The position numbers and the translations under genes were made by a program. The notes beneath the pieces are model-generated. The model saw only the letters and a program-made list of their open reading frames with translations, searched no databases and was not told the origin of the DNA. A stretch of DNA of 64,000 nt from Leptolyngbya sp. Heron Island J (GTDB lineage: Bacteria; Cyanobacteriota; Cyanobacteriia; Phormidesmidales; Phormidesmidaceae): contig NZ_AWNH01000036.1 in the NCBI RefSeq assembly GCF_000482245.1, positions 1 to 64,000 on the forward strand, written 5' to 3'. Positions 35,789-44,119 of the stretch are shown piece by piece; positions within the stretch are counted from its first letter, which is position 1; each line of letters opens with the position of its first letter.

Positions 35789-36037
35789 GGTTATTCCTGC
35801 CTCATCTAGCAGGTACTGTTATGAAGTGATTAATAATTTTCAGTATGGAACTGACCATAAAGCTTTGTCATGCCCCTGATGGGTACTTTTTGCCACCCAT
35901 ACCAAATTTTCTGAAAAATCGTCATTAGAAGGAGATCTGGATTGGCCGGTCCTAAAAAGGCTCGCTACTATTGAGCCAAAGCAATTAAACCGCTAGGGTG
36001 TATAGGGCATGCCGGCACACGATAAAGCAAACCTAGA

Positions 36038-37711
36038 ATGCGATACCTGATCACCAGCGCACTTCCCTACATCAATGGAATTAAGCACTTGGGCAACCTG
36101 GTGGGATCGATGCTGCCCGCCGATGTGTACGCCCGATTTCTACGCCAAGAAGGCGAAGACGTCCTCTATATATGTGCCACTGACGAACACGGCACCCCAG
36201 CCGAAATTGCTGCCTTAGAAGCAGAGCTAGATGTAGCCGAATTTTGTACTCGTCAGTACCAGAAACAAAAAGACATCTACGAACGCTTCGGCCTATCCTT
36301 TGACTACTTTGGCCGCACCTCCGCCCCCGAAAACCACGAACTAACCCAGCACTTCTATCGCCAGCTAGCCGAACACGGCTTTATCGAAGAACGAGAAATC
36401 AGCCAGATCTATTCACTAGACGACGAACGCTTTCTACCCGATCGCTACGTTACCGGTACCTGCCCCCACTGCGGCTATGACAAAGCCCGAGGCGATCAGT
36501 GCGAAAACTGCACCAAGGTGCTGACACCTACCGAACTGATTGACCCCCGCTCTACCATTTCCGGCAGCACTAACCTGGAAGTCCGCAGTTCCAAGCATCT
36601 ATTTTTGCTGCTCGACAAACTCAGTGACGAAGTCCGCACCTGGGTCGAAAAACAAGAACAGTGGCCCACCCTGACCAAATCTATCGCCCTCAAGTGGCTC
36701 AACGAAGGATTGCAAAGTCGGGGCATCACCCGTGATTTAAGCTGGGGAGTACCCGTACCCGTCGACGGCTTCGACGGCAAAGTTTTTTATGTGTGGTTTG
36801 ATGCCCCCATCGGCTATGTGTCCGCCACCAAAGCCTGGGGCAACGCCACCGGCAACGACTGGGAGAGCTGGTGGAAAGGAGACGACATCCACTACACCCA
36901 GTTTATGGCCAAAGATAACCTGCCCTTCCACACCATCATGTGGCCTGCGACGATCCTGGGCAGTCGTGAACCCTGGAAGCTAGCGGACTACATCAAAGGT
37001 TTTAACTGGCTTAACTACTACGGCGGCAAGTTCTCCACCAGCTCCAAGCGTGGCGTCTTCCTTGATCAGGCCCTGGAGATTGCTCCCGCCGACTACTGGC
37101 GCTATATGCTGATGGCCAGCGCCCCTGAGTCGTCTGATTCTGCCTTTACCTGGGAGCAGTTTCAAAATCGGGTCAATAAAGAACTGGCGGATAATCTGGG
37201 CAACTTTGTCAACCGCATTCTCAAGTTCACTGCTTCTCGGTTTAGTAAAGAACTGCCTGAAGGCGGCACCCCTGGCGAAGCGGAAGCTGAGCTGCAAAAG
37301 ACCTGTCGTGAGCTAGTGGAAAAACTGCGGGGTCACCTGCGCAAGCAAGAATTCCGCCGCGCTACGGAAACCCTTAATGCCCTATGGACAGCGGGTAACC
37401 AGTATATTGACGTGCGTGCCCCTTGGGCTCTGTTTAAGACGGACAAAGAAGAAGCCGCTTTGGTGATTCGTACCTGTATTAATTTGATTCGGCTGTATGC
37501 GATCGCAAGCGCCCCCTTTATTCCCCACACCGCTGAAGCCCTTTACGACGCCCTCCAACTTACCGAGGACGAGCGCAACAGCTCCATGGCCGCTGCCACA
37601 GACTTGGCTATCCTGGCTGCCGGTCGCCCGTTTGAAGTCCCTGCGCCCTTATTCCAAAAGCTTGACGATGATCGAGTGACCGAGCTTAAGGCCCAGTTTG
37701 GAGGTGAATAA
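36038..37711 (+). CDS. metG: Methionyl-tRNA synthetase (KFSTS variant)
   Basis: 557 aa class I synthetase that charges tRNA-Met. HIGH-type motif HLGN (17–20) after SALPYINGIK. A zinc knuckle CPHCGYDKARGDQCENC near 145. Near residue 331 KFSTSSKRGVF stands in place of the usual KMSKS, a variant typical of archaeal-type and some secondary bacterial MetRS. The anticodon-binding helical domain is present (WTAGNQYIDVRAPWALFK), but there is no C-terminal tRNA-binding extension. It may be a second, horizontally acquired MetRS or the only one; the window cannot tell. Monocistronic. Confidence 0.93.
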   Translation: MRYLITSALPYINGIKHLGNLVGSMLPADVYARFLRQEGEDVLYICATDEHGTPAEIAALEAELDVAEFCTRQYQKQKDIYERFGLSFDYFGRTSAPENHELTQHFYRQLAEHGFIEEREISQIYSLDDERFLPDRYVTGTCPHCGYDKARGDQCENCTKVLTPTELIDPRSTISGSTNLEVRSSKHLFLLLDKLSDEVRTWVEKQEQWPTLTKSIALKWLNEGLQSRGITRDLSWGVPVPVDGFDGKVFYVWFDAPIGYVSATKAWGNATGNDWESWWKGDDIHYTQFMAKDNLPFHTIMWPATILGSREPWKLADYIKGFNWLNYYGGKFSTSSKRGVFLDQALEIAPADYWRYMLMASAPESSDSAFTWEQFQNRVNKELADNLGNFVNRILKFTASRFSKELPEGGTPGEAEAELQKTCRELVEKLRGHLRKQEFRRATETLNALWTAGNQYIDVRAPWALFKTDKEEAALVIRTCINLIRLYAIASAPFIPHTAEALYDALQLTEDERNSSMAAATDLAILAAGRPFEVPAPLFQKLDDDRVTELKAQFGGE

Positions 37712-37754
37712 ATGTGGTCAAGAGCCTTATGGTTCAAAACTGTCTAAGGTACAT

Positions 37755-37853
37755 TGTCCCCCTTGGTAAGGGAGACGACAGGGGGGATCGACCGATACGC
37801 TCATGACCGACAACCCCTCCGCCTGTGGTACCTCCCCTTTGTAATGGGAGGAC
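37755..37853 (+). repeat. Dispersed palindromic repeat, copy 2
   Basis: Inverted relative to 15395–15496. Shared blocks: CCCCTTGG.AAGGG and CAGGG.GGG.TC on the left; CCCCTCCGCCT..GG.ACCT then CCCTT.GTAA.GGAGGAC on the right. Lies between metG and the ABC substrate-binding gene. Confidence 0.7.
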
Positions 37854-37890
37854 GTTCTTAAAATCTTTCTCCTTAAAAAGCTAATTAACC

Positions 37891-38904
37891 ATGACACGCA
37901 CCCGCTTTTTAACCAAAACCCTAATCGCACCCGCTTTACTTTCAGCTACGCTGCTGGGCTGTGGCAACAACACTGTAACGGATGAAAACGGTGATCCAGC
38001 CGCGACGGAGGCTCCCCATGTCGCCGTTACCCAGATCGTGGAGCATCCGGCTCTAGATGCCGTCCGCGACGGGCTGCAAGACAAGCTTAAAGAAGCAGGA
38101 TACGACCAAGCCGATAACTCACTGAAGTGGACATGGGAAAGTGCCCAGGGGCAGGCAGCTAATGCAGCGCAGATTGCTCAGAAGTTTGTGGGTGATAATC
38201 CAGACCTGATTGTGGCGATCGCAACGCCTTCAGCCCAGGCAGTGGTAGGTAATACCGACACAATTCCGGTGGTCTTTTCGGCAGTGACTGACCCGGTAGC
38301 GGCTGAACTGGTGCCCAGCCTGGAAGCCTCTGGCGGCATGGTAACCGGCGTCAGCGATCTGTCCCCCATTGATGAACATCTGGCCTTGATTGCCGACATT
38401 GTGCCCGCCGCTAAAAGCATTGGTGTGATTTACAATGCCGGAGAATCTAACTCAGCCAGTCTGGTGTCATTGCTGAATCGAGAAGCAGAAGAACAGGGGT
38501 TTGTGGTGGAGGCAGCCACGGTGTCGACCTCAGCGGATGTGGTAACAGCGGCTGAAAGCCTGGTGGGTCAGGTGGATGCGATTTATGTGCCCACTGATAA
38601 TACGGTTGTCTCGGCACTCGAATCGGTGATTCAGGTAGGTAATGACAATCAGATCCCAGTGTTTGCTGGGGATACGGATTCGGTGGAGCGGGGTGCGATC
38701 GCAACCGCCAGCTTTGACTACTACGAAGTCGGTCGCCAAACCGGTGATATGGTTGCCCGCATTCTCGGGGGTGAAAACCCTGGCGATATGCCTGTAGAGC
38801 TAGCCAGTACCGTCGATTTAGCGATAAATCTAGCCGCTGCCGAAGCCATGGGTGTTACCGTACCCGATGCGATCAAAGACAGTGCCGATCAGGTCTTTGA
38901 ATAA
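37891..38904 (+). CDS. ABC transporter substrate-binding lipoprotein (TrpX-like)
   Basis: 337 aa. Lipoprotein signal peptide with lipobox LLGC near residue 28, then a two-lobed periplasmic-binding fold of the DUF534/TrpX family: VAVTQIVEHPALDAVRDGL, AQKFVGDNPDLIVAIATPSA and PVVFSAVTDPVAAELVPSLE. Members bind amino acids such as tryptophan or other small ligands; the ligand is not certain here. It belongs with the permease at 39640 and the ATPase at 40539, but an opposite-strand gene sits between. Confidence 0.9.
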   Translation: MTRTRFLTKTLIAPALLSATLLGCGNNTVTDENGDPAATEAPHVAVTQIVEHPALDAVRDGLQDKLKEAGYDQADNSLKWTWESAQGQAANAAQIAQKFVGDNPDLIVAIATPSAQAVVGNTDTIPVVFSAVTDPVAAELVPSLEASGGMVTGVSDLSPIDEHLALIADIVPAAKSIGVIYNAGESNSASLVSLLNREAEEQGFVVEAATVSTSADVVTAAESLVGQVDAIYVPTDNTVVSALESVIQVGNDNQIPVFAGDTDSVERGAIATASFDYYEVGRQTGDMVARILGGENPGDMPVELASTVDLAINLAAAEAMGVTVPDAIKDSADQVFE

Positions 38905-38912
38905 CAAATTTT

Positions 38913-38940
38913 GTAGGGGCACACCATGTTGTGTCCCTAC
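38913..38940. repeat. GC-rich hairpin repeat, left copy
   Basis: GTAGGGGCACA-CCATGT-TGTGTCCCTAC, an 11-bp stem with one G·U. It follows the substrate-binding gene, and its arm contains the stop codon of the convergent nuclease-like gene. The same design (GGGGC...CATGTTG...CCCCT) recurs at 39585–39608. Such repeats are common in cyanobacterial intergenic DNA. Confidence 0.6.
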
Positions 38941-39548
38941 ACGACCCTCGTATCCTTCAGCATCCCCAACAAAATCCCCAGCACAATTTCAACTGGGGGT
39001 ACAGCATAGTCAGCCAAATCAATTTCAACCGTTTGTCCCGATAAACGCAGAAAGCGCCAGAGACTGCCTGTGGTCACAGCACCATATACTGCAGTGATTG
39101 ACTGCTCATTTTCCTGATTAAACCGCTGAGCCGCCACAAGTTCAGCAATACACTGACCCAAACCAGGATTCAGATCCTCCTTTTTGGCCTCCACAATGAT
39201 CACCGCTGGAGCCTCAATTAAAAGCTGCTCCTGGGATTGGCTAATCAAAAAATCGCAAATGCCATTGAGACCAACGGACGGATCTATAGTAAAGTCTGTG
39301 CCTGAAAATAAACTAATCTGGCGCTCTAACCGTTCCCTAACTTCCACCAAAATAGGACTAATCAACAGTTCAGACCTGGCTTTCTCAGTACCTACAGCAA
39401 TAGCGATTGATAAATTTCGCTCCAGTGTCTGATTCAGGTAATCACTGGGCTGTACCGGCGGAAAACCCTGCAAAAACGAGCCAGTTTCAACTAACTGAAG
39501 CTCAAAATCAGTTTTTACTTTACGTAGAGTAAAGTCGCTGTAGGCCAT
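38937..39548 (-). CDS. PD-(D/E)XK-like protein inside an ABC operon
   Basis: 203 aa. Predicted nuclease-like core: GICDFLI (Asp) then AVIIVEAKKEDLNPGLGQCI, i.e. D...ExK of the PD-(D/E)XK superfamily, followed by the helix QCIAELVAAQRFNQ. Similar stand-alone proteins occur in many cyanobacteria without known role. They resemble restriction-type folds but may not cut DNA. It is on the strand opposite to the ABC genes around it and bounded by two related hairpin repeats, which suggests insertion. No partner methylase. Confidence 0.75.
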   Translation of the reverse strand: MAYSDFTLRKVKTDFELQLVETGSFLQGFPPVQPSDYLNQTLERNLSIAIAVGTEKARSELLISPILVEVRERLERQISLFSGTDFTIDPSVGLNGICDFLISQSQEQLLIEAPAVIIVEAKKEDLNPGLGQCIAELVAAQRFNQENEQSITAVYGAVTTGSLWRFLRLSGQTVEIDLADYAVPPVEIVLGILLGMLKDTRVV

Positions 39549-39584
39549 GAGACTAGGATATCCTTCGATAATCTAGTTTATCGT

Positions 39585-39608
39585 GGGGGCGCGGCATGTT
39601 GCGCCCCT
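39585..39608. repeat. GC-rich hairpin repeat, right copy
   Basis: GGGGCGC (39586–39592) / GCGCCCC (39601–39607), loop GGCATGTT. Related to 38913–38940 by its GGGGC...CATGTTG...CCCCT layout. Lies in the leader of the permease gene. Confidence 0.55.
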
Positions 39609-39639
39609 TGCCCATCTACGTGCTACCGCTTGTCTTTAC

Positions 39640-40509
39640 ATGTCTTTTGTCGCCTTTCTCGGAGCTATTGAAACCGGTTTGCTCTACGGCTTTCTCAGCC
39701 TGGGGGTATATCTCTCCTTTCGGGTACTCAAATTTCCAGACTTAACGGTAGATGGTAGCTTCCCTTTGGGGGCAGCAGTCGTAGCTACGCTCATTACCCA
39801 GGGCGTGAATCCTTGGGTGGCGACAGTAGTGGCTATGATGGCTGGGGCCCTGGCCGGGCTGTGTACTGCGTTTCTTAGCGTCAGATTTAACATCCTAAAC
39901 CTGCTGGCCAGCATTCTCACCATGATTGCCCTGTACTCGATTAATCTGCGCATCATGGGTCGTCCCAATGTGCCGTTACTCAATCAGCCCACCCTCTTTG
40001 ATGGCCTGGAAACGGTGCTGCCCATTTGGGTCCTTCTGCTGGTGGGTTTGGGACTCACAAAATTAGCGATCGACTTTTTCTTAACGTCAGATCTAGGGCT
40101 GGCCATGCGGGCTACGGGTATGAATCCGGTGATGGCCAGTGCCCAAGGGATTTATACCGATCGGCTGATTCTGTTGGGCATGGCGATGAGTAACGCCCTG
40201 GCAGCCTTATCAGGAGCATTGTTTGCCCAGGTCAATGGCTTTGCTGATGTGGCCTTGGGGGTGGGCACGGTAGTGGTGGGTCTGGCCACCGTTATTCTGG
40301 GAGAGGCAATATTTCCCAGTCGCACCGTCCGCTGGGCAACGCTGGCCGTAGTTTTGGGCTGTCTGATCTATCGCCTGGTGATTGCCATCGCCCTGAATGC
40401 AGATTTTCTAGGGTTACGGGCCCAGGATTTGAATTTAGTGACCGCCATGATCGTGGTGATGGCCCTGGTGTTGCCAAAGGCAAACCTGCTAGCTAAATTT
40501 AAGCGCTAA
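39640..40509 (+). CDS. ABC transporter permease (branched-chain/TrpY-like)
   Basis: 289 aa from ATG 39640 (the frame is open to a GTG at 39583 inside the hairpin, which is unlikely). Eight or so membrane helices of the BPD_transp_2 type: AIETGLLYGFLSLGVYLSFR, LKFPDLTVDGSFPLGAAVVA and LGVGTVVVGLATVILGEAIF. It pairs with the substrate-binding lipoprotein and the downstream ATPase (29-bp gap) to import a small solute, perhaps an aromatic amino acid. Confidence 0.9.
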   Translation: MSFVAFLGAIETGLLYGFLSLGVYLSFRVLKFPDLTVDGSFPLGAAVVATLITQGVNPWVATVVAMMAGALAGLCTAFLSVRFNILNLLASILTMIALYSINLRIMGRPNVPLLNQPTLFDGLETVLPIWVLLLVGLGLTKLAIDFFLTSDLGLAMRATGMNPVMASAQGIYTDRLILLGMAMSNALAALSGALFAQVNGFADVALGVGTVVVGLATVILGEAIFPSRTVRWATLAVVLGCLIYRLVIAIALNADFLGLRAQDLNLVTAMIVVMALVLPKANLLAKFKR

Positions 40510-40538
40510 ATGCTTTCCACTACCTACCCTACGAACAT

Positions 40539-41324
40539 ATGATTTCTCTAGCCGATATCGATGTCACCTTTAACCCTGGAACGCCCCTGGCAAAACCGGC
40601 ACTACTGGGGCTTAATCTCGATATTGCGGCGGGAGAATTTATTACGGTGATTGGCAGCAACGGTGCCGGTAAATCGACACTGCTGAATGTGATTAGCGGT
40701 GACACTGGGTGCGACCGGGGACGGATTATGGTGGAATCCCAGGATGTGACGGCCTGGCCCACAGCGCGGCGGGCCATCCTGGTGTCACGGGTCTTTCAAA
40801 ATCCGCTGGCGGGCTCCTGTGCGGAGCTGACGATTGAAGAGAATCTGGTGCTGGCGTTTCGGCGCGGCCAGCTGCGAGGGCTAAGACCGGCACTCAATCA
40901 TCGTTTGCGAGATCAGTTTCGGTCACGACTGGCCAGTTTGGAGCTAGGATTGGAAAATCGCCTATGCGATCGCATTGGTTTGCTTTCCGGCGGACAACGT
41001 CAGGCCCTCAGTTTGGTCATGGCGACCCTCGCCCCGGCCAAAATTCTATTGCTCGATGAACACACAGCGGCATTGGACCCCAAAACAGCTCATTTCATCA
41101 TGCAGCTCACTGCACAATTGGTCAGCGAGCATCACCTGACTACTCTCATGGTGACCCACAGCATGCGCCAGGCACTGGCCGTCGGTAATCGTCTGCTAAT
41201 GCTACACGAAGGTCGGGTGGTCTTTGATGCCAAAGCTTCTCAGAAAACAAGCCTAACTGTGAATGATTTATTAGAACGCTTTGCCAGCGATGGTCTCAGT
41301 GACGACAGTCTACTGTTGGGATAA
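40539..41324 (+). CDS. ABC transporter ATP-binding protein
   Basis: 261 aa. Walker A GSNGAGKST, Q-loop RVFQNPL, signature LSGGQRQALSLVMA, Walker B ILLLDEHTAALD, switch His in LMVTHSM. The D-E-H form of the Walker B end is typical for this TrpZ-type family. Follows the permease directly and completes the importer. Confidence 0.92.
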   Translation: MISLADIDVTFNPGTPLAKPALLGLNLDIAAGEFITVIGSNGAGKSTLLNVISGDTGCDRGRIMVESQDVTAWPTARRAILVSRVFQNPLAGSCAELTIEENLVLAFRRGQLRGLRPALNHRLRDQFRSRLASLELGLENRLCDRIGLLSGGQRQALSLVMATLAPAKILLLDEHTAALDPKTAHFIMQLTAQLVSEHHLTTLMVTHSMRQALAVGNRLLMLHEGRVVFDAKASQKTSLTVNDLLERFASDGLSDDSLLLG

Positions 41325-42001
41325 CAGCAATGACCCATAACGTCTCCCTCTGTCATAAGATGCCGGGTGGTAGCCAAGCTGCAATTCTTCAGGATGGGCG
41401 AAAGATAGAGAACGCGCCGTGGCTATAGTGCCTTTCACTCAGATTTCTAAGCTTAATCGTTACAAACTGGCTCAAAATAACGCAAATAGAGTCTAGAAAC
41501 TTAATAAAGTCACTCATTAAGCACCAGTCTCTTAAAAAAGAATTCATGACTTCTTCGTACTTTTGTCACGGATGATGCAGCCCAGCCCATGTAAACCAAT
41601 TACTCTAGACCTGAAATTAGCAAGCTCAAAATTAAAGTTAGAGATTACACTAGAAGAATAAAAATTAATTCTAATAAACGTTACATTACTTAAAATATGG
41701 TAGTCTAGATTTACTATTAAAGCAGCATCACTACTCAGTTAAGCAGCACGTATGGTTTTACCCCTGATTTAACGCTCGAACCATTGCCCTGTTCATTTAT
41801 GTAGTTGTCTTAAGTATTTGCAAATCTTCTCCTTGATTACGAAACATCTTGCGGACTCGCTACGACTGGTGTTTCAAGGGTTTTCAGGTATTTTTACTCC
41901 CATACGTTTTTGTTTGCCTTGCATCTGTGTACCGTGTCTTCCGCTGCTCTTTTCAATGGAGCATATTGATCTCTCTCTGTAGTCTGTGATTTCTCATATT
42001 T
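41325..42001. other. 677-bp non-coding region upstream of sigma factor
   Basis: No gene supported. AT-rich from about 41500 to 41750, and contains a half-palindrome ACTTTTGTCA (41559–41568) similar to half of the shared CCATGACAAAAGTCAT motif. Probably contains the promoter and a long leader of the sigma-factor gene, consistent with stress- or light-regulated expression. Confidence 0.4.
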
Positions 42002-42958
42002 ATGAAAGCTGCTCAAACATCCAGCGATTTAGTTCGCACATACCTTAAGGAAATTGGGCGAGTACCGCTATTAACCCACGAGCAAGAAGTTGTTTATGGG
42101 AAGCAGGTTCAAAAGCTCGTGGCTTTGCAGGTTTACAAGACTGAGCTTGAGGAACGTCTGGAGCGTGAGTCTAGCAAAGCAGAATGGGCTGAAGCCGCTA
42201 ATATTTCCCTAAATGAGCTAACTCGAGCCATTGATGCGGGTGAATTGGCCAAGCGTCGGATGGTGGAAGCCAACCTGCGTCTAGTTGTGTCCGTTGCGAA
42301 AAAGTACATTAAGCGCAACGTTGATTTGTTGGATTTAATCCAGGAAGGCACCATCGGGATGCAGCGTGGGGTGGAGAAGTTTGATCCACTCAAAGGCTAT
42401 CGATTTTCCACCTACGCTTACTGGTGGATTCGTCAGGCCATTACTCGTGCAATTGCGGAGAAGAGTCGGACCATTCGTCTACCGATTCACATCACCGAGA
42501 AACTCAACAAAATTAAGAAAGCGCAGCGTCAGTTATCTCAAAAGCTGGGTCGGGCCGCCACAGTGGCAGAACTAGCCGAAGAGGTGAGTCTGACGCCCAA
42601 GCAAGTACGAGATTATTTAGAAAAGTCTCGTTCTCCCTTATCTCTTGATCTGCGCATCGGTGATAACCAGGATACCAATCTAGGTGATTTGCTAGAAGAT
42701 CCGGGGCAATCCCCTGAGGACTATGCAACCCAGTCCTTGTTGCGTAAAGATTTAGATCGGTTAATGGCAGAGCTGACACCACAGCAGCAGCGGGTGCTCA
42801 ACCTCCGATTTGGTTTGGATGATGGCAAGCACATGACCCTAGCCAAAATTGGTGAACTGCTCAGCATCAGCCGCGAGCGCGTACGCCAAATTGAGCGTGA
42901 GGCACTGACTCGATTGCGCAAGCGTCAGGCGGATATGCGTGAATATTTAGCCAGTTAG
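42002..42958 (+). CDS. Group 2 sigma-70 factor (SigD-like)
   Basis: 318 aa, the length of SigD-type cyanobacterial group 2 sigma factors. Region 1.2 [20 protein letters not shown], region 2 with [36 protein letters not shown] and [15 protein letters not shown] (−10 recognition), region 3 [16 protein letters not shown], region 4 [20 protein letters not shown] (−35 recognition). No region 1.1, so non-essential type, recruited under stress or by light/nutrient signals (family knowledge). The ribosome site is not obvious. Ended by a clear terminator at 43047. Confidence 0.95.
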   Translation: MKAAQTSSDLVRTYLKEIGRVPLLTHEQEVVYGKQVQKLVALQVYKTELEERLERESSKAEWAEAANISLNELTRAIDAGELAKRRMVEANLRLVVSVAKKYIKRNVDLLDLIQEGTIGMQRGVEKFDPLKGYRFSTYAYWWIRQAITRAIAEKSRTIRLPIHITEKLNKIKKAQRQLSQKLGRAATVAELAEEVSLTPKQVRDYLEKSRSPLSLDLRIGDNQDTNLGDLLEDPGQSPEDYATQSLLRKDLDRLMAELTPQQQRVLNLRFGLDDGKHMTLAKIGELLSISRERVRQIEREALTRLRKRQADMREYLAS

Positions 42959-43046
42959 TGGGGAGATATTTCAGGCAACGCTGCATATGTAATAAGCCTA
43001 ATTGGCTCCTGTTAACGGGTTAAGGGTAGGTTGCAATCTAATCAAC

Positions 43047-43079
43047 AAAGGATGCGTAGCAGCGCATCCTTTGTTTTTA
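43047..43079 (+). terminator. Rho-independent terminator of the sigma gene
   Basis: AAAGGATGCG (43047–43056), loop TAGCAG, CGCATCCTTT (43063–43072), then GTTTTTAT. Textbook layout. Confidence 0.85.
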
Positions 43080-43104
43080 TGGTTAAGAACATAGGTGGGA
43101 GATT

Positions 43105-44088
43105 ATGGAAAATATGGCTGAATCACCGCAGGTATCAGCGCACCCAGTCGTAAAATTAATACCCAACGGACCTGAGATCCCCCCTCTGGGTGTTGGCACC
43201 TGGTCATGGGGAGATTCTTTATTTTGGCAGTATGGCAAGGACTATGGGGCCAGCGATGTCCAGCGGGCCTTTCAGGTATCCCTGGCAGCTGGGATTACCT
43301 TTTTTGATACGGCTGAGGTGTATGGTTTGGGTAAGTCTGAGGAATTACTGGGGCAGTTTATCCAAGCAACAGAAACTCCCGTCATGGTGGCAACCAAGTA
43401 TTTTCCTTTGCCATGGCGGTTTAAACCTCAGGCGGTTGCAGATGCCCTCACAGCCAGCTTGAAACGACTACAGCTGCCGACGGTAGCACTCTACCAAGTT
43501 CATTGGCCTTTCGACTTTTTGATGGGGCAGAAGGCTTTGATGAATGCTCTGGCGGATGAGGTCAAGCAAGGACGGATTCAGTCGATTGGTGTGAGTAATT
43601 ATTCAGCCAGTCAGATGCATCAGGCCCATGGCTACTTGGCTGAACGGGGGATTCCCCTGGTGGTTAATCAGGTGCAATATTCTCTTTTACATCGCAAGAT
43701 TGAGTCCAATGGCGTACTCAGTACGGCGAGAGATCTGGGGATGACTATTCTGGCCTATAGTCCCTTAGCCCAGGGATTGGTAACTGGTAAGTATAGGGTT
43801 GAGACTTACCAGACACCTGCCGGAGCCCGTCGTCTTGATCCTCGCTTTAGTAAAGATGGGTTGCGCAAAATTGAGCCCCTGATTAACGTGCTGCGAGAGA
43901 TCGGCAAGGGCCATGATAAAACACCGGCCCAGGTAGCGCTGAACTGGTTAATTGGTCAAGGCAATGTGGTGCCGATTCCAGGGGCAAAAAATGCTCAACA
44001 GGCAGAACAAAATGCGGGGGCATTGGGATGGTCGCTGACATCAGATGAACGGCAACAGATTAGCGAGGTCAGTGCTGCCTGGCGTTAG
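43105..44088 (+). CDS. Aldo/keto reductase
   Basis: 327 aa (beta/alpha)8 NADPH-dependent reductase. Catalytic tetrad visible: Asp and Tyr in FDTAEVYGLGKSEELL, Lys in MVATKYFPLP, His in LYQVHWPFDF. Then SIGVSNYSASQM and VNQVQYSLLHR, and the cofactor loop VPIPGAKNAQQ. Reduces aldehydes or ketones in the cytosol; substrate unknown, possibly methylglyoxal or chlorophyll/phytol-derived aldehydes. Monocistronic after the sigma terminator, with GGGAG before the ATG. Confidence 0.93.
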   Translation: MENMAESPQVSAHPVVKLIPNGPEIPPLGVGTWSWGDSLFWQYGKDYGASDVQRAFQVSLAAGITFFDTAEVYGLGKSEELLGQFIQATETPVMVATKYFPLPWRFKPQAVADALTASLKRLQLPTVALYQVHWPFDFLMGQKALMNALADEVKQGRIQSIGVSNYSASQMHQAHGYLAERGIPLVVNQVQYSLLHRKIESNGVLSTARDLGMTILAYSPLAQGLVTGKYRVETYQTPAGARRLDPRFSKDGLRKIEPLINVLREIGKGHDKTPAQVALNWLIGQGNVVPIPGAKNAQQAEQNAGALGWSLTSDERQQISEVSAAWR

Positions 44089-44119
44089 CTAGTTTGAAAA
44101 ACGGAGGAATAGCAGCTTC

